From assembly GCA_023055425.1 (NCBI GenBank), contig JALGPY010000006.1:90431935-90495934 (forward strand): a DNA stretch of 64,000 nt, read 5' to 3'. A program made the translations under genes and the position numbers. Below are positions 34,840 through 47,077 of this stretch, in pieces. The notes beneath the pieces are model-generated. The model searched no databases and was not told where the DNA came from. It saw only the letters and a program-made list of their open reading frames with translations. The stretch comes from Linanthus parryae (Eukaryota; Streptophyta; Magnoliopsida; Ericales; Polemoniaceae). The stretch's first letter is position 1. Each line of letters starts with the position of its first letter.

Positions 34840-35765
34840 CTTGATATATTCTCATCGGGGCAGAGGGGTTGGCTTAAATGGCCCAGTAATCTGCTCGTCC
34901 GCCATTTCGGTGAACCATACTGCTTCATTCAGATGCGCCTCATTCAAGTTGAACGGGTTTAGCGAAGCTAGTATCTCAACTACCCTGCCATTCCAAATGG
35001 CCTTCATCACCTGGTGGGCTGTTGAGGGTACTGCGTCAAAACGATGGATACACGCCCGACGAATGATCATGTGGTATGTAGTGTTCGCATGAATGACATA
35101 GAACTTGGCAGAACACTTTATATTTCCTATCTGGAGTCCCAGGCGGATCCAACCCACTCTCATCCTTGAATCGCTTCCGAATCCCATCAACGAAGATGCA
35201 CGTCTGACAATTTTCTTTTCAAAAATTCCTGCTAACTTCAGGGTTTTGAGCGAGACTACGTTGACGGATGCTCCCCCATCAACAAAGCCCTTTTGAATTC
35301 GACATCGTTAATCACTGCTGTGACATACAAGGGCTTCTGATGGCTCGAGTTTGTCTTCTTATCACTTTCAGAGAAGGCCATTATCTTCTCTGTTGAGCGA
35401 GAGGCCCTTACAACTCTTCCATTGGAGACAACTATATCCTCCTCAAATTCTTCTGCCACTCTGAGGATCGCCTTCGTCATCTCCTTGCGGCACCGTTCTT
35501 AAAAGTTCATTTCATCAAAGAACCTTCTGAAGCCGTGTGATCCCTTCATCTTGTCAGCGCGCGAGTCCTCCATGTCCGTGCTATAGTCTTCCTCGTCATG
35601 GAATTCGGCTACAACAGGTAGCCCATCTTCTGCGATCTCTTCGAGGTCCATAATCACGATCATGGCTACCTCCTTATATTTTGGCTCTTGCTCTGAATGG
35701 GCTGGGAGGGTATTGTTTCGCACATCCTGCCTTTGCTCGCTGATGAACAGCTCCCCTTCCTTCAT
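34840..35765 (-). pseudogene. Aspartic protease region of the gypsy element
   Basis: Frame begins ATG 35765, overlapping the gag stop (ATGA). TAA at 35499-35501. The text MTKAILRVAEEFEED ... KPLYVTAVINDVEFKRA leads to the active-site motif DGGAS at about 35270-35284, which sits in a shifted frame. The flap side continues in 34852-35190 (MGFGSDSRMRVGWIRLGL, FYVIHANTTYHMIIRRACIH). It would cut gag-pol. It is broken by one stop and at least one frameshift. 34681-34840 is linker with no further motif. Confidence 0.85.
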
Positions 35766-37207
35766 CTCCTATTTACAAGCCACTTGAGCTTCTTGCATTC
35801 AGCTGTTGGATGCATGACTTTACCATGGCATTCACACCACTTTGGATCCCTTAGTTGCTCCCTAGTGGGTGCCCTTTCGAGTTGAGGTAGGACCCCATCT
35901 TTACGCCACTGTTTGCAGAGATCGATCACCTCCTCAAGGGAGCATGGTAATGGCAGGACATATGTGGTCGAAACCTTGTGATGTTTGTGCGGTGAGACTG
36001 TATTGACCTCAGCCTCGCGCCCCCTCTTGTAGTTAAATCTGCCAATCTTGAAGGTCGATACTCCTGGGGATCGCTCAGTGGCCTGCTTTTTCCTTTTCCT
36101 CTCAACTATGGGCTCTATGTTCTTGGTACAATCGACTAACTTGGAAAAAGTAGGCATTTGTAAGTTAATAAACATACCCTTGTATTCATCTCGCATTCCT
36201 TGTAGACAAATCTCGACGAGCCGGTTTTCAACCACCTCAGCTCTACACTCCAGCGACTTCGCCCTGAACTTCTTGATAAATGAGACTCCTTCTTCATCAC
36301 GCTTTTGATACATGCGCGACAAGTGAATCGTTGTGACCTTCTCCTCCATCTGAAAGAACTTGGTGTAGAACTTCTTGACCATATCCTCCCATGTCTTTAT
36401 GGAGCCAGCTTCCAATGTCATGTACCATTTGTATGCGACGTTCCCCAAAGACTTGGGAAAATCGCGCATTAGTAGGTTAGAATCAACCCCGTGTGGCACC
36501 ATCATGTCGATGAAGCGCATGACATGCTCCTGAGTATTCCCATTGACATCATCAAACTTCTCCCACTAAGGAGCTTTGTATCCTGCAGGGTTGGGCATTA
36601 GGTAAATCTTGCGCAGAATAGGAGGCGCGTTATCAACCTTCGGGATGATGGTGTCCGTGAAACACTGATTTGCAAGGAAATTGTCCAAACGCTGCTCCAA
36701 GGCATTCATGCTTGTGAATGCACTTCCTCCCGCAGCAGGAAGGAGGGTTGCAGATGGGGGAGGCACATATGCAGGACTTGGATTGGGAGTGTAACCAACA
36801 TTGTTTACAGCTGCAGGCGGGGAAAGCAGGGGTTGCTGTGGCTGGACATTAGTGGGAATGCCCGGTAGCTGAGAAACAGGCACAACAATTCGTAGTTGGG
36901 TAAGAGATGGCTGGGCAGTTTTTGGTGGGCTTTGCAAGCTGGTATTAGGAGGTGTGGACGCTACCCATGTCCCCTCGGAGATAGCAGTTCCCAGTGCCGG
37001 ATTCTGAGCCAGAGCTTCCAATATCGACATGATTTGGGCCATCTATGGAGATTGGGCCTGGAGAACCTTCGCCTGGCTCTGGAGGGTTGCGTTCAACATC
37101 TCCAGGGTTTGAGTACCGCCAGTTGCTGTGGAATTAGGGCGGGTTTCCTCCCCTGGAGTTGTCTCTGTTGAGGGGGATCGGTTACTGGCATCTTCATCGT
37201 GAGACAT
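35762..37207 (-). pseudogene. gag of the gypsy element
   Basis: One frame from ATG 37207 (MSHDEDASNRSPSTE...) to TGA 35762, 481 codons, with only two interruptions: TAG at 37043-37045 and at 36566-36568. The N-terminal third is Pro/Gln-rich. The core matches retrotransposon gag (LMRDFPKSLGNVAYKWYMTL, KTWEDMVKKFYTKFFQMEEK), and the C-terminal Cys/His text WCECHGKVMHPTAECKKLKW resembles the degenerate knuckle of Tat/Athila gag. It makes the particle protein. The start lies just 40 bp inside the 5' LTR, so the leader is very short. Confidence 0.9.
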
Positions 37208-37229
37208 GGCTGCTTGCTATAGTCTGTTT

Positions 37230-37247
37230 CACGTCGGGTTCACCAAA
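37230..37247 (-). other. Probable primer binding site of the gypsy element
   Basis: Directly inside the 5' LTR the - strand reads TTTGGTGAACCCGACGTG. The position and leading TGG fit a tRNA primer site. I cannot assign the tRNA from memory. Confidence 0.6.
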
Positions 37248-37859
37248 TGTGTACAGGAGGATCCTTTGAGGAAGATCCAAGTGTACACCAACAGTAGAGA
37301 ATAGAAACACAGAGAAGTGTAAGGTAGTGAGTAGGGAGAGAGTAAGACATTGGAAACTGTGAGAGAGAGAGGGACAGTATATGGGCAGAGCTTCCGTGTA
37401 GTTATCAGAGAATTGCAATGAAGGGTTAACAATCCTATATATAGTGGGGAATGTGACCGTTGTAGTGGGTTAATGAGCCCATTAATGGCGGCTTAATTAC
37501 CTTAACCATAACGGCACGTTCGACCGCATATATAGGGATCGTTACGCACTTCGTCCGTGTATACCGGAACCGTTATGAGGTTGACCGGGTTTATGGGACA
37601 CGTGGCCATAAATATCTTAAAGCAGTTACCAAGGGTCGCGCGCGGGCTTGGTTGTCACTCGCGCGCGACAGATCTTACTCTAGCCTCCAAACCACTAAGT
37701 CCCTACAAGTCCCGTGTGGAATGATATGCGAGGGCCCTGTCTCGCAGCCCCTATATGGACAAGCATGGGTAATGCTTGTGTGGTACTAGAGCACCACCAG
37801 ATGTGCTGGATGACTGCCACGTGTAAGCTGACTTACGCGGCTAAAACACACTATCTACA
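37248..37859 (-). repeat. 5' LTR of the gypsy element
   Basis: Partner of 23044-23633. The - strand TATA box lies at about 37435-37445. It has about 21 bases not in the left copy (near 37640-37665, CG-rich). Confidence 0.92.
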
Positions 37860-37864
37860 GTTAC
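37860..37864. repeat. Target-site duplication GTTAC, right copy (gypsy element)
   Basis: Exact match to 23039-23043. Confidence 0.95.
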
Positions 37865-38900
37865 CATGTAAATGGACAATGTAAGTGGGAGCAAAGGAAA
37901 TTGTCATCAAAGAAGTAAATAATGGCAAGGCAAAGGGGGCTCATATTATTGAAGGCGGGAAATAGAGAAGGCGAGAAGAAGTGAATAAGGAGATGACTAA
38001 GGTGTAGGGCAGTGCTGAACTGGCATACGTGATTTCACGCCAAAGACCCAAGACTTGTACATTTAGAAATAAGGACTCTCATTGTCATGACAGGGGATTA
38101 GAAATTCAATTCTGTGTGACTTCTAAGAAAATTGGTTGAAGGCATTTCTCGTTCTTTTTTTTATCTCTTGTGAGCAAGTCAAGTGTTCCGATGAGGCATT
38201 ATTCACACAGATTTTTGTTCGAGGATTGTTTCATTTGACAAATCAGTGTTAATGAGCTTCAGTTTCTTTTCTTATTGGATCTTGTCTCTCAAATTTGCTT
38301 GTAGTTCTCAAGTTCTTTGATTAATTGGTAATTTGGTTCACTGGTTTGAGTTTCTGTTGGTTTCTGCATCACTCTTTTAGACTCTCGTGTCAACATTTCG
38401 TCGACTCTTCTATGGAAGCAAGTTGAGTGAGACTAATTAGCTAGCTTTGGTTTGATGTTTTCTCAATCAAATGGCCAATACTCGATTTAGAGTAAGATGA
38501 GTGGTTACGTCGAAGCCAGTGAACAGAAATGCTCCACTCTCGAATGACATAGGTCGAGGCATCAGCCTGCACTGTCTCGTGTATCGGTTTTATAATGAAC
38601 TCCAACTTTTGCCTGCACTGTAATACCGCAAATAACGTGCATAGTTGGTTGCACAGTGCAATCAAATGAAGGATTTCATGTATTCTATACCTGAAATGCT
38701 TGTCGCCGTGAAGAGTGTTTAGGTTGGGTCCACAATTTTTTCTCCGGTTTTACCACCACGGGACACACAACTCGAGGATAAAACTTGGGAAGAAAATTCT
38801 CAGAATAGCTAAAGTTCGAGTGATGGCTGCTGCATGGAGCGGAGGTCTACCTCCACAATTGGTTTGCGGGAGTAGGTCACAAGAAACACTTTGGGAGATA
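37865..38900. other. Intergenic stretch, no gene seen
   Basis: AT-rich sequence without a readable frame of more than about 70 codons or any recognised motif. Confidence 0.5.
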
Positions 38901-39400
38901 TAAAAAATTTGATGCTGGGAAAGCCTATAGGGATAATAACTATCTGTGGGAGTACAATAGAACTTTCTTACGCAAAGAAGATTTGGAGATGTCGTATCCG
39001 AAAGTTCCCTTACCTATCAGTATTACATGGCGAAGGTCCTGTTACCGCTCAGTAGCTCTTAGAAAAAATTATTGAAGCCTTGGGTCCTCATGCCATGGAC
39101 GAGTCTGTTAAGATTTGAGAACTTTCTCGATCTTTAGGAGATATATCGTATGCTTGCTAGTACGCCAAATTACCAGCATAATCAATTCAACCATTGGATG
39201 AAGTGGCCATCAGCTTCCTGGCTATGTTTTTGCAATCTGAGGAAAAAAAAAATTGTGCTGGCCTTTTAAGGAAGAGAAGAGGGATTATGAAGAGCTAGTT
39301 GATTTAGTGAAGCTCATCCAATATATAGACTACATAAAGCACAAATTGTTACAAAGAGGAGGAGCTAGTGGATGCTTGCAAGTTGCGCACTACTATGTAG
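38901..39400 (+). pseudogene. Possible gag relic of another gypsy element
   Basis: In one + strand frame about 39075-39235 reads ALGPHAMDESVKI, stop, ELSRSLGDISYAC, stop, YAKLPA, stop, SIQPLDEVAISFLAMF, which has the layout of the conserved gag core of plant gypsy elements. Stops are frequent and no LTR could be tied to it. Tentative. Confidence 0.4.
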
Positions 39401-39639
39401 GGCAAGAGAATAATTTCGTGCAATGAAATCCAACTTTTGCCTCTATGATGGATCACATGTATGTAAGTTGGAGTGAGTTGGTACCAAAATGACTAGCGTC
39501 ATTATGACTGCTACAGCAGAGGAAAAGCAAAGGCACCCAGGTAGAGACAAAGAAAAAGACATAAGTAACTGAGAATGAGAGCTTTGAGGTTCGCTATTCC
39601 AAATAAGGGTATAAACTTCATTAAAACACTCAATGGAAT

Positions 39640-40590
39640 TTTCCATCTCTGACACGCCGATACACTCCACGACTCAAAACCTTACGGCTCTCCCAAATGC
39701 TTCTCCATATATACGAGGCGTTATGTCCAACACTAGACTGCATAAAACGAGAATTGCGAGAATACTTCGCTTTAAGGACCCTTGTCATCGGCGAGTTCAG
39801 TTTTGTTAATGTGCGCCATCCCTGTTTTGCAAGTAGGGTGAGGTTGAAAGACCGGAAATCTCGAAAGCCAAAACCACCCTTTCCTTTTGGCCTGTTAATC
39901 CTTTTCCAATCAACCAAACAAATTCTACTTCCTCGCTCTTTTTTCCACCAAAAATTTCTAACTAGGCATTCAAGTTTGTCAGTTAAATGCTTTGGCAAGA
40001 GGAAACAAGACATAGAGTAGTTGGGGATTGATTGGAGATCCGCTTTAATCATGACCTCTTTCCCGACAACCGATAGCCTTTTTTTTCCTTCAACCATTCG
40101 CACTGATCGATTCCAAGACGCGTGAGAAAAGTACGATCTTTGCTCTCCCAATTTTTGTGGGCAATCCCACGTATTTATCATATTTTTCCACCAATTGAAC
40201 GCCCGTCAAATGGCACAAAGCATGCTGGCGCGACACTGTTCGAAAACAACACAATAGTTTTCTGACGATTTTTTTGTTGTCCCGAAGCGGCCTCGTAATC
40301 CTTCATAATGCATAAGAGATACTCCACCTCCGTTGTAGAAGCTTTAGTAAAGAAGATACTATAGTATGCAAATAGGAGATGAGAGATAGCGGGACCATAC
40401 CTTGACGCTCGGGTAGCCGTGATGTTTTTCCGCCGACACGCCTCCAAAAGTGCATATGATAAACTCTCTGTACAAGTTAAGAACAAGTGCGGGGAGAGCG
40501 GACAACCTTGACGAAGTCCTCCTTGTGGAATCACCACTCCCGAAACTGACCATTAGAAACAAATGAATAACAAACTGATAAAACCCACGT
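39640..40590 (-). pseudogene. LINE (non-LTR) reverse transcriptase fragment
   Basis: Two - strand frames. 40178-40537 has IPQGGLRQGCPLSPHLFLTC and ISHLLFAYYSIFFTKAS, RT domains of plant L1-type LINEs; the catalytic pair FADD is FAYY here. 39630-40181 has the C-terminal part: KEVMIKADLQSIPNYSMSCF, LECLVRNFWWKKERGSRI, LVDWKRINRPKGKGGFGFRD and LNLTLLAKQGWR-type text. The 5' part with endonuclease and the poly-A end are missing. The fragment is dead. Confidence 0.9.
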
Positions 40591-40599
40591 CATGACGAG

Positions 40600-41580
40600 A
40601 AAAAAAGAACATTGACAATTTATATAATTGTATTGTTTGTACTATGAAAATATTTAATATTGATGTCGCTCTCAAATTTTTATTTTCTCAAAAAGAACAA
40701 AAAAAACTTTCAGAGAGTGTTGGTGTTGTTGTCAACCAGGTGGAACTCCTTTCAACACTTTACCACTTGAGCTACCTACCACCCTAGCTGTACGTGCTCT
40801 ATTTTAAACTAAGGGATTGGCCGTGCCCGAGGGCACTACCCCAAAACACGTTTCACCTATTATAATGTCATAAATAAATAATGGTATTAAATAATTAAGA
40901 ACAAAGAAAACCCTTTTTTATAATTATGATAAGAGGAGTGGGTAGTTAAGTGTGTAGTTAAGTAGTGGGTAGTTAAGCGGGTGGTAGGTGAGATCTAAGG
41001 GCTGTGGTTAATCCAATCTAACGGTCTAAAAAAAAATTAAAATCAACCGTCCTAATTTATAATATAGATGTGAAAACTGAATAATATTTTCTTCCTCACG
41101 TGTGGGATACAGCTCGATAGTACCACTAGAAGTTCAGATGCGAGAGGTACGCGGATCGATTCACGGCATCTCCACTTTGTTTTCCACTGTTCTAGTTACC
41201 TTTTTTCAACTTCACCTTCTCGTGTCATTTTCATCTGCCAGACCCCTTCTAACACGCCGGTGAAAATGTTCCCGCCATTTCTCGATTTCCGACGACGCTC
41301 TCTCCTCCGGCATCACAACAATTGTCTGAATAGCTACGACGTTTGTATAGATTTCATAACCATGATTTCATTTATCCGATCGTAACAAGGGTCTCATCGA
41401 CTTCATCATGGTCTCTGGTGAGTGGTTTCCCCTTTAATTTTGTAATTAATGAATGTACAAGAGCACAGGGTTGCAACAAAATCTCAAACTGGAGAAATCG
41501 CTTTGATTCAGAAAACTAAGGGTTTTGAATGCCTTTTATTTGTTTTCTTAGAATCACTTGGATTGATAAAACCATAATCT
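40600..41580. other. Intergenic stretch
   Basis: No supported gene. ATGGTCTCTG at 41409 followed by GTGAGT could be a first exon and donor of an unseen gene, but nothing downstream supports it. Confidence 0.4.
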
Positions 41581-41582
41581 AC

Positions 41583-41761
41583 GCCAAAAAGCCGCAACAG
41601 TACAGCAGCATAATCACTTCCAACATCCCTCCTGCGAACATATTCATCCTTAGTGTTTATAGCTGCAACAATGTGAAAAAATTTCCTTCACTACCCTCGT
41701 CATAACAAAAGACGAAGTTAACACTGTTTCTTTTGGTAAAGAGACTTAGAGAAATGAGGAA
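41583..41761. repeat. Arm 1 of a local duplication (unfilled site)
   Basis: About 180 bp (from CGCCAAAAAGCCGCAACAG to GACTTAGAGAAATGAG) recurs at 42572-42646 plus 43299-43397. Here the site corresponding to the MITE insertion is uninterrupted (TTTATAGCTGCAAC, about 41658-41671). The nature of the duplicated segment is unknown. Confidence 0.85.
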
Positions 41762-41849
41762 CTTTTCACTGTAATGAGCTTGTTGGAGCAGAATTAAACT
41801 AAAATAACCCCCACTTGGCGCAAAACACGAAAATAAGCTCGTTTAGAAA

Positions 41850-42060
41850 CCTACAATACTAATATCGGTTTTAGGGTTGAAACCGATATTAGTAACAGCG
41901 GCTTTTAAGTTTTCAGGAAACCGGTTAAAATTAAACCTGTACTACTAACATCAGCTTTTCTACAGAATAACCGATATTAGCAATATCTGTTTTTAATTGA
42001 AACCGATCGTGCTAATATAGGTTCTTCAGTTAAAAACCGATGTTAATATACTTGGCCATT
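41850..42060. repeat. Cluster of alternating AACCGATATTAG-type motifs
   Basis: Within about 210 bp the motif CTAATATCGGTT or its complement occurs at least five times with small changes (41861, 41880, 41970, 42000, 42043), in both orientations. Such subterminal repeats are usual in CACTA-type DNA transposons. No CACTA terminus was found, so the assignment is tentative. Confidence 0.5.
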
Positions 42061-42571
42061 TCCACAACAGCCTATTCATTCCAACTCCCCCTGCACAAAA
42101 ACTTTTCCAACCTGTCCAAAACACAACCAGAATACATTTTAACACATCTAGAACTCCAAAATAAAAAAGCCAAACTGAAGTTTTTTTCCGGAAAAAAACA
42201 CGTATATATTACATAAAAAAATTGTGATGTGAACCGTGCTAATACAAAATACAAGTCTTGGAATCAAAATGACTAATCCGACAACTAGCCCTAGGAAACT
42301 AAGTACCGCATTTGCGCGGTTCGGGCACTCTCTTGCCTAGTTGCGGTTGAATTTCGTCGTTCTTTTGCTTCCGTTTCTTTGGTGCCTTCTTCTATACATT
42401 TTTAATAGGAGGGGAACCTCTTGGCAAGGGTGGGAGCGGAAATACAGCACAACTCGATTCTTGAGTTACTTGAGCGACTTCAGACAGATTCTCCCCCGTC
42501 TGTGAGAGATCTATCCCGAGATCAAAATGTGGCTCACTCGTCTCACTCGTCCCTACGTGACAACCATATCT

Positions 42572-43397
42572 AAGCCAAAAAGGCAAAACAGTACAGCAGC
42601 ATAATCACTTCCAACATCCCTCCCGTAAACATTGTCATCTCTTGTGTTTCTAGCCATAGTTGTCAAAATCTTACGATTCATGATTCGTATCCTACGATTC
42701 GATTTGATTCACCCATGAAACGATGCGAATCCCTTGGTGAATCTTTAATGAACAAAAATATATTTGAATCCCGATTCAAGAGTTCGAATCTTACAATTCA
42801 CTTGCGATTCAAACCAATTCTACGATTCACGTTCGAATCAAATCATCTAATGGAGTTGCAGCATCAGTCTAAGAAATAACACTTCCTACATTACTTCCTA
42901 CATTTATGTCTATTTTGCAACATGCATTTGTTTTAAATTACTAGTGCATTTTTCCCAAGCCAAGGCTAATAGTTTTCTACTATTTTCAATCTCCCTGGCA
43001 TCTTGTAGTTCCTTGGTCTACATGCCTATCTAAGTCTAGATTATTCTTTATCTTTTAGATGTGTGAAACTTCTAATCACTAGTTATGGATGCGAGTTTCC
43101 AGTAATTTAAGCGTTCTTTCTGTAAATATATGAATATTTTGTTCAATAATGTTATTGCTTTATGAAACATTTCATGATACTACACAAAAATATTGCAAGC
43201 TGAATCTTTACGATTCACGATTCGATTCAATTTACGATTCAGTGAAGTTGGATTTCGATTCACTATCTGAATCCCGATTCGACAACTATGTTTCTAGCTA
43301 CAACAATGTGAAGGAATTTCCTTCACTACCCTGGTCATAACAAAAGATGAAGTTAACACTGTTTCTTTTGGTAAAGAGACAGAAGAGAAATGAGTTC
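42572..43397. repeat. Arm 2 of the local duplication, split by a MITE
   Basis: Matches arm 1 (41583-41761) up to 42654 and again from 43291. The central 636 bp is the hAT-type MITE. Confidence 0.85.
42655..43290. mobile_element. hAT-type MITE, 636 bp, with 8-bp target duplication
   Basis: Begins CATAGTTGTC and ends GACAACTATG (perfect 10-bp inverted termini), flanked on both sides by TTTCTAGC (42647-42654 and 43291-43298). Both ends carry dense copies of GATTCG/CGAATC and TACGATTC as subterminal repeats. No coding capacity. The 8-bp duplication and size point to the hAT superfamily. The unfilled paralogous site in arm 1 confirms the borders. Confidence 0.9.
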
Positions 43398-43399
43398 AG

Positions 43400-43980
43400 G
43401 TAAATCGGGTTGTCTTTAAACTATTTAATCAGTAGATAGAGTTTTCCTTTGTGCAGGAGGTGTGTTCTGATCGATTTCTAGTTCTTGGTGTGAATGAGGA
43501 ATGATTTAACCACCTGTCCACTTATTGTCGGATCTTCTCTCACGAAGACCAACCGTCCTCTTAAAAGTAATTTCCCCGGTATCTCTTACTGTGGCAGAGA
43601 CCGTCACAAAAAAATGGAGTAAGAGAAGGCATTTTGTGGATAAGAAGTCTTCTATATTTCACATTAAATCCATGTTCTAATTATATGGAATAACAGTGTG
43701 GTTTCTCTTCCGCAAGGCGATTCAATGGATGTTATATTTTCCATCGCTAGTTCCTTTTTGTGCTTACTTGTGTTTTATAAGTAAGTCTTGATACTGCTAG
43801 TGCTTGATAACCACCATTCTGATCAGAGGAGCCACCCCAATTATCTTACATCGAGACATACTTTAAGAGAATTACCCCATTACCACTAAAGACATTCTAA
43901 TGAAAGCAAAAGGGTAAGCTACCTCTGTCAAGGGTGAATGTTAAGGATGAAGTCAAGGGATGGTAATAACAAAAAACGGA
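43400..43980. other. Intergenic stretch, no gene seen
   Basis: No recognised coding text. The MYB coding part expected downstream of the promoter relic at 43985-44230 is absent here on the - strand. Confidence 0.5.
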
Positions 43981-43984
43981 GTAG

Positions 43985-44230
43985 CGCTTTATAAGCAATT
44001 GCTGTTGGGTTAGAGCAAGTTGGGACATTTCTTCCCTCTCAATATTCGGATGGAGGTAGATTGAGATATTATTCGCCTTTTAGATGCAATAAGATGAAGG
44101 AGCCTAGAGGAAGGACAAAGAGGTTGTAAAGGAAACAAGGACAAGGGTCAAAGGACAAGCACTCAAAGAATTCTTCACAAAAGTCTTTTTATTGAGGCTG
44201 TGAAATATCATCAGCAAGTGGATTCCAAAG
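43985..44230 (-). promoter_or_regulatory. RADIALIS-like locus 1: promoter relic without coding sequence
   Basis: Aligns with the regions upstream of the other RADIALIS-like copies. It has a TATA box (- strand CTTATAAAGCG, 43987-43997), the shared AGATATTATTC block (44064-44074) and the distal block ATATCATCAGCAAGTGG (about 44204-44220). No MYB exon is found to its left, so it is an orphaned promoter. Confidence 0.7.
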
Positions 44231-44259
44231 AAAAACAAATTCTCCCAACTGTAAGGATT

Positions 44260-46870
44260 AGATCCCGAAATTCCAGCTTACCATTGAGATATATACATCA
44301 CCGGCATATAGGATACGTACCTAAATAAAAATCCATTAAGATACTTGTTGATAAATGCTAATTATCTCTCTTAGTTTGTACAATCTCGTCCTCTGAATTG
44401 CACTTTAGCTGGAGGTTGATATATTATACCAATGGTAGACGATTGCCACTTATACTGATATTTGGACTTGGCTCCCTTATGATCTTTGTGCTTGTCTGAA
44501 GTGCGTGAGTATCTACGTATTCTCACAAATTTTACATGAACTCGAATGTTAAACATGACAATTATATTGATTGATTATTCATGTTCATTTTAGTATACCA
44601 AATCAAGTTTCTGTTTACATGTTTCCATATCCTTCATGTTCATTTCAGTATACCATATCGACTTTCGTGGTGTCCAACTTTTGGGATCATGTTGCCTGTT
44701 GGTTCCTGCCATAACATTAAAATATAAAATACATCAGCTACTGGGTAATCTGTGCAGGAACCGGGTGCCCAATCCACTACCAATGGTGGTAGCTTTTGGC
44801 TTTCCTATTATGTGATGGTTATCCTGTTCACTCATGTCATAATTTTCAAAGTAACTACGTGCCCAATGGCAGTTATACTGTATGTCTTCTTCACTAACTC
44901 CTTCCTTATGGATGAAGGTTGGAACACTTTGAATTTCCAAGTGATCAGCCACCACACTGAAGGGACGGACTACCTGGTGGAGACTCAACTACCAATGCAT
45001 CGAGGTACTTTTTTTCTATGGTAAATGCTAATTCACTCTCTATTATTGATTTGTGTTTCATTGATATTGGTTTTGTGCATGGACAATACACTTGGACATA
45101 ACCTGCAATTTGTCCCATGCGGATCATTTTACACCATCCAACCAACCATCCCAGCTCGTGGATTTGTTTACTTTTATCTAATAAAGTTGTGTTACTTCCA
45201 AAAATGATTAAAGAGGGCACTCCAACTAAAAAAAAGTTTCTTAGTTCTTTTGCTTAGAGGTACTGTCTACTTGCTTTCTGGGGGGTCCTGCTCTAGTTTG
45301 AAATTAGACTTAATTCATTTGGACTTTGTATAAGAATGTTCCATTGCTTTCCATATTTAGAATCTTCATCCTCTCTAGGTAGTCTCTGGAAAAGTTGATA
45401 TCATGATCTAAGTTCTCCCTATTTTGTCAGCTAGTTTAGTTTAGGTCATCCTTGCTCATGATCGAAAGATAATCTAGCTTCCTTCACCTAAGAAGTGAAG
45501 AGCTTCAACTGCATAGAACAACCTTAGTCTTAATTTTTCTATGAACTTACAATTTTGTAGTCTTTATGGATTAAGGACCCTAATCCGATGAGATACACTG
45601 TTGGATCAAAAGATGCATAAAAGCTGCATGTCTCTTGCTAAATGGAGAGGCAAAAGTGGCTTAACATTTTTAAAACCATGCATGCTAAGTGAAGCACACA
45701 TTATAGCTCTTCGATCTGCTGCCACAAAACCTCACAATATTAGCAAGTTATAAGTACCCTTCCTCATCAGGCTTTTTGGTTATATGAGATCAATCAAGAT
45801 GTACAAACTTCATTCAAGATAAAATAAGTTCACTCGACGAATCTTAGCTGCTGACTGTTGGCTCCGCATCAAGATTATAACATTACTGAAATATTGAAAA
45901 ACACCATCTATTTTTGTATATAAAAGCAAGGAAACCATCTCCTTGCGCCATTTGTCATTCCAGTCAGCTTATATGTGTCATGCAACGGCCAATAACTTGC
46001 ATTTTACTTGTAACATTGCTTTTTTATAGTGAGCCTTTCTGTGATTCTTTTTCTTTCATCACTAATTGATGCCAGTCCCTAAGCCTTGCTTTTATTAGCA
46101 GTATACATTATTGAATCCAGATAATCATACCCTACTTGGTTAATTATAACATAACTAATCTCATCTGTAACCCTTTTATGTGACGAAAATCATGAGTCCC
46201 TGCTTGGCTATAGTATTAAGTAACCTACATAATGTTGATGAACTATATTTTATAAAACCTCTTTATGCTGCATTGCAGTCTCTGCAATGTGTTCTCAAAT
46301 GTTTCAGGTAATATAGACTTTGTTGAATTTTGTTTTGTACAAATGAGTTATAGGCTCTGCCGTTCTGTGTACATGTTTGAACAGGACTTCAATCTCCCTT
46401 AACACTTGATCTGAGATATTTTCCGCATAGTTTTCTAGATATGACAATTGTTTTCTGGTTGATTCATCTAGAGCTGAGGACTCCAGCAAAAAAAAAAATG
46501 GCCCACTCGCGGTTGCTATTAGTACCTGGGGATCACATGAGGAAAGAATCATGTCAACCTTTTGAAACAGAGTTATAGTTTTTCAATCTTTGAGAAAAAA
46601 GCATACCTAATTGGCTGATAGAATATGCTTTGTTGTTAATGGTGTGGCCATGTGAAATGAACTCAGCTTTCCCTCCTTTTCAAGTCCTGATAAGTTAATG
46701 ATCTTCTCACTTCATGCCCTCTGGTTTCCATTATTTTAATAATTTTCCAGAGCTCTTTATTTATATGAATAAAGGTAGATGGAAATGTGTAAAAGAAGAA
46801 CGTAGGAAAGGCTTACATAGATAAAAGTAGAACTATAGGCCTTCAGTATGTAGACGGACTGAACAATTAT
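44260..46870. other. Intergenic spacer of the MYB array
   Basis: No supported gene. 45130-45420 has a diverged partner at 55660-56130, part of the tandem unit. A - strand frame at 46304-46552 reads smoothly but matches nothing I know. Confidence 0.5.
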
Positions 46871-47077
46871 TCATATGATAGAACAGAATAAGAAGTATGA
46901 TAAACAGCGTGAGTTCAATGCATCATACATATCAATACATACTAGTGGTAGCTGCTACTTCAATATATATATAACTTTCGGATTCTTCACCAGCCAGCAG
47001 ATACTGAAGTTATCATTTTTTTTCCTCAAGTTCATGCAGTTAAAAGAGAAGGCAGAAACGAAATCTGCAGCTAGAAG

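Larger units (their letters stand above)
23044..37859 (-). mobile_element. Complete Ty3/gypsy retrotransposon of Tat type with antisense gene cargo
   Basis: 14816 bp bounded by GTTAC duplications and LTRs of 590 and 612 bp. On the - strand, gag begins only about 40 bp inside the 5' LTR (right side) and is followed by protease, RT, RNase H, a second RNase H and integrase down to about 31059. The dual RNase H arrangement is the hallmark of the Tat/Ogre lineage. The remaining 7 kb up to the 3' LTR carries + strand (antisense) genes, a minisatellite and short repeats. Extra antisense frames with a plant mobile domain are known from some Tat elements. All frames are damaged. The LTRs differ at about 25 sites plus a 21-bp indel, so insertion is moderately old. 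Confidence 0.92.

Noticed and set aside
46304..46552. 82-codon - strand frame in the MYB spacer
   Set aside because: It reads smoothly but has no recognised motif, promoter or partner exon; kept only as a remark.
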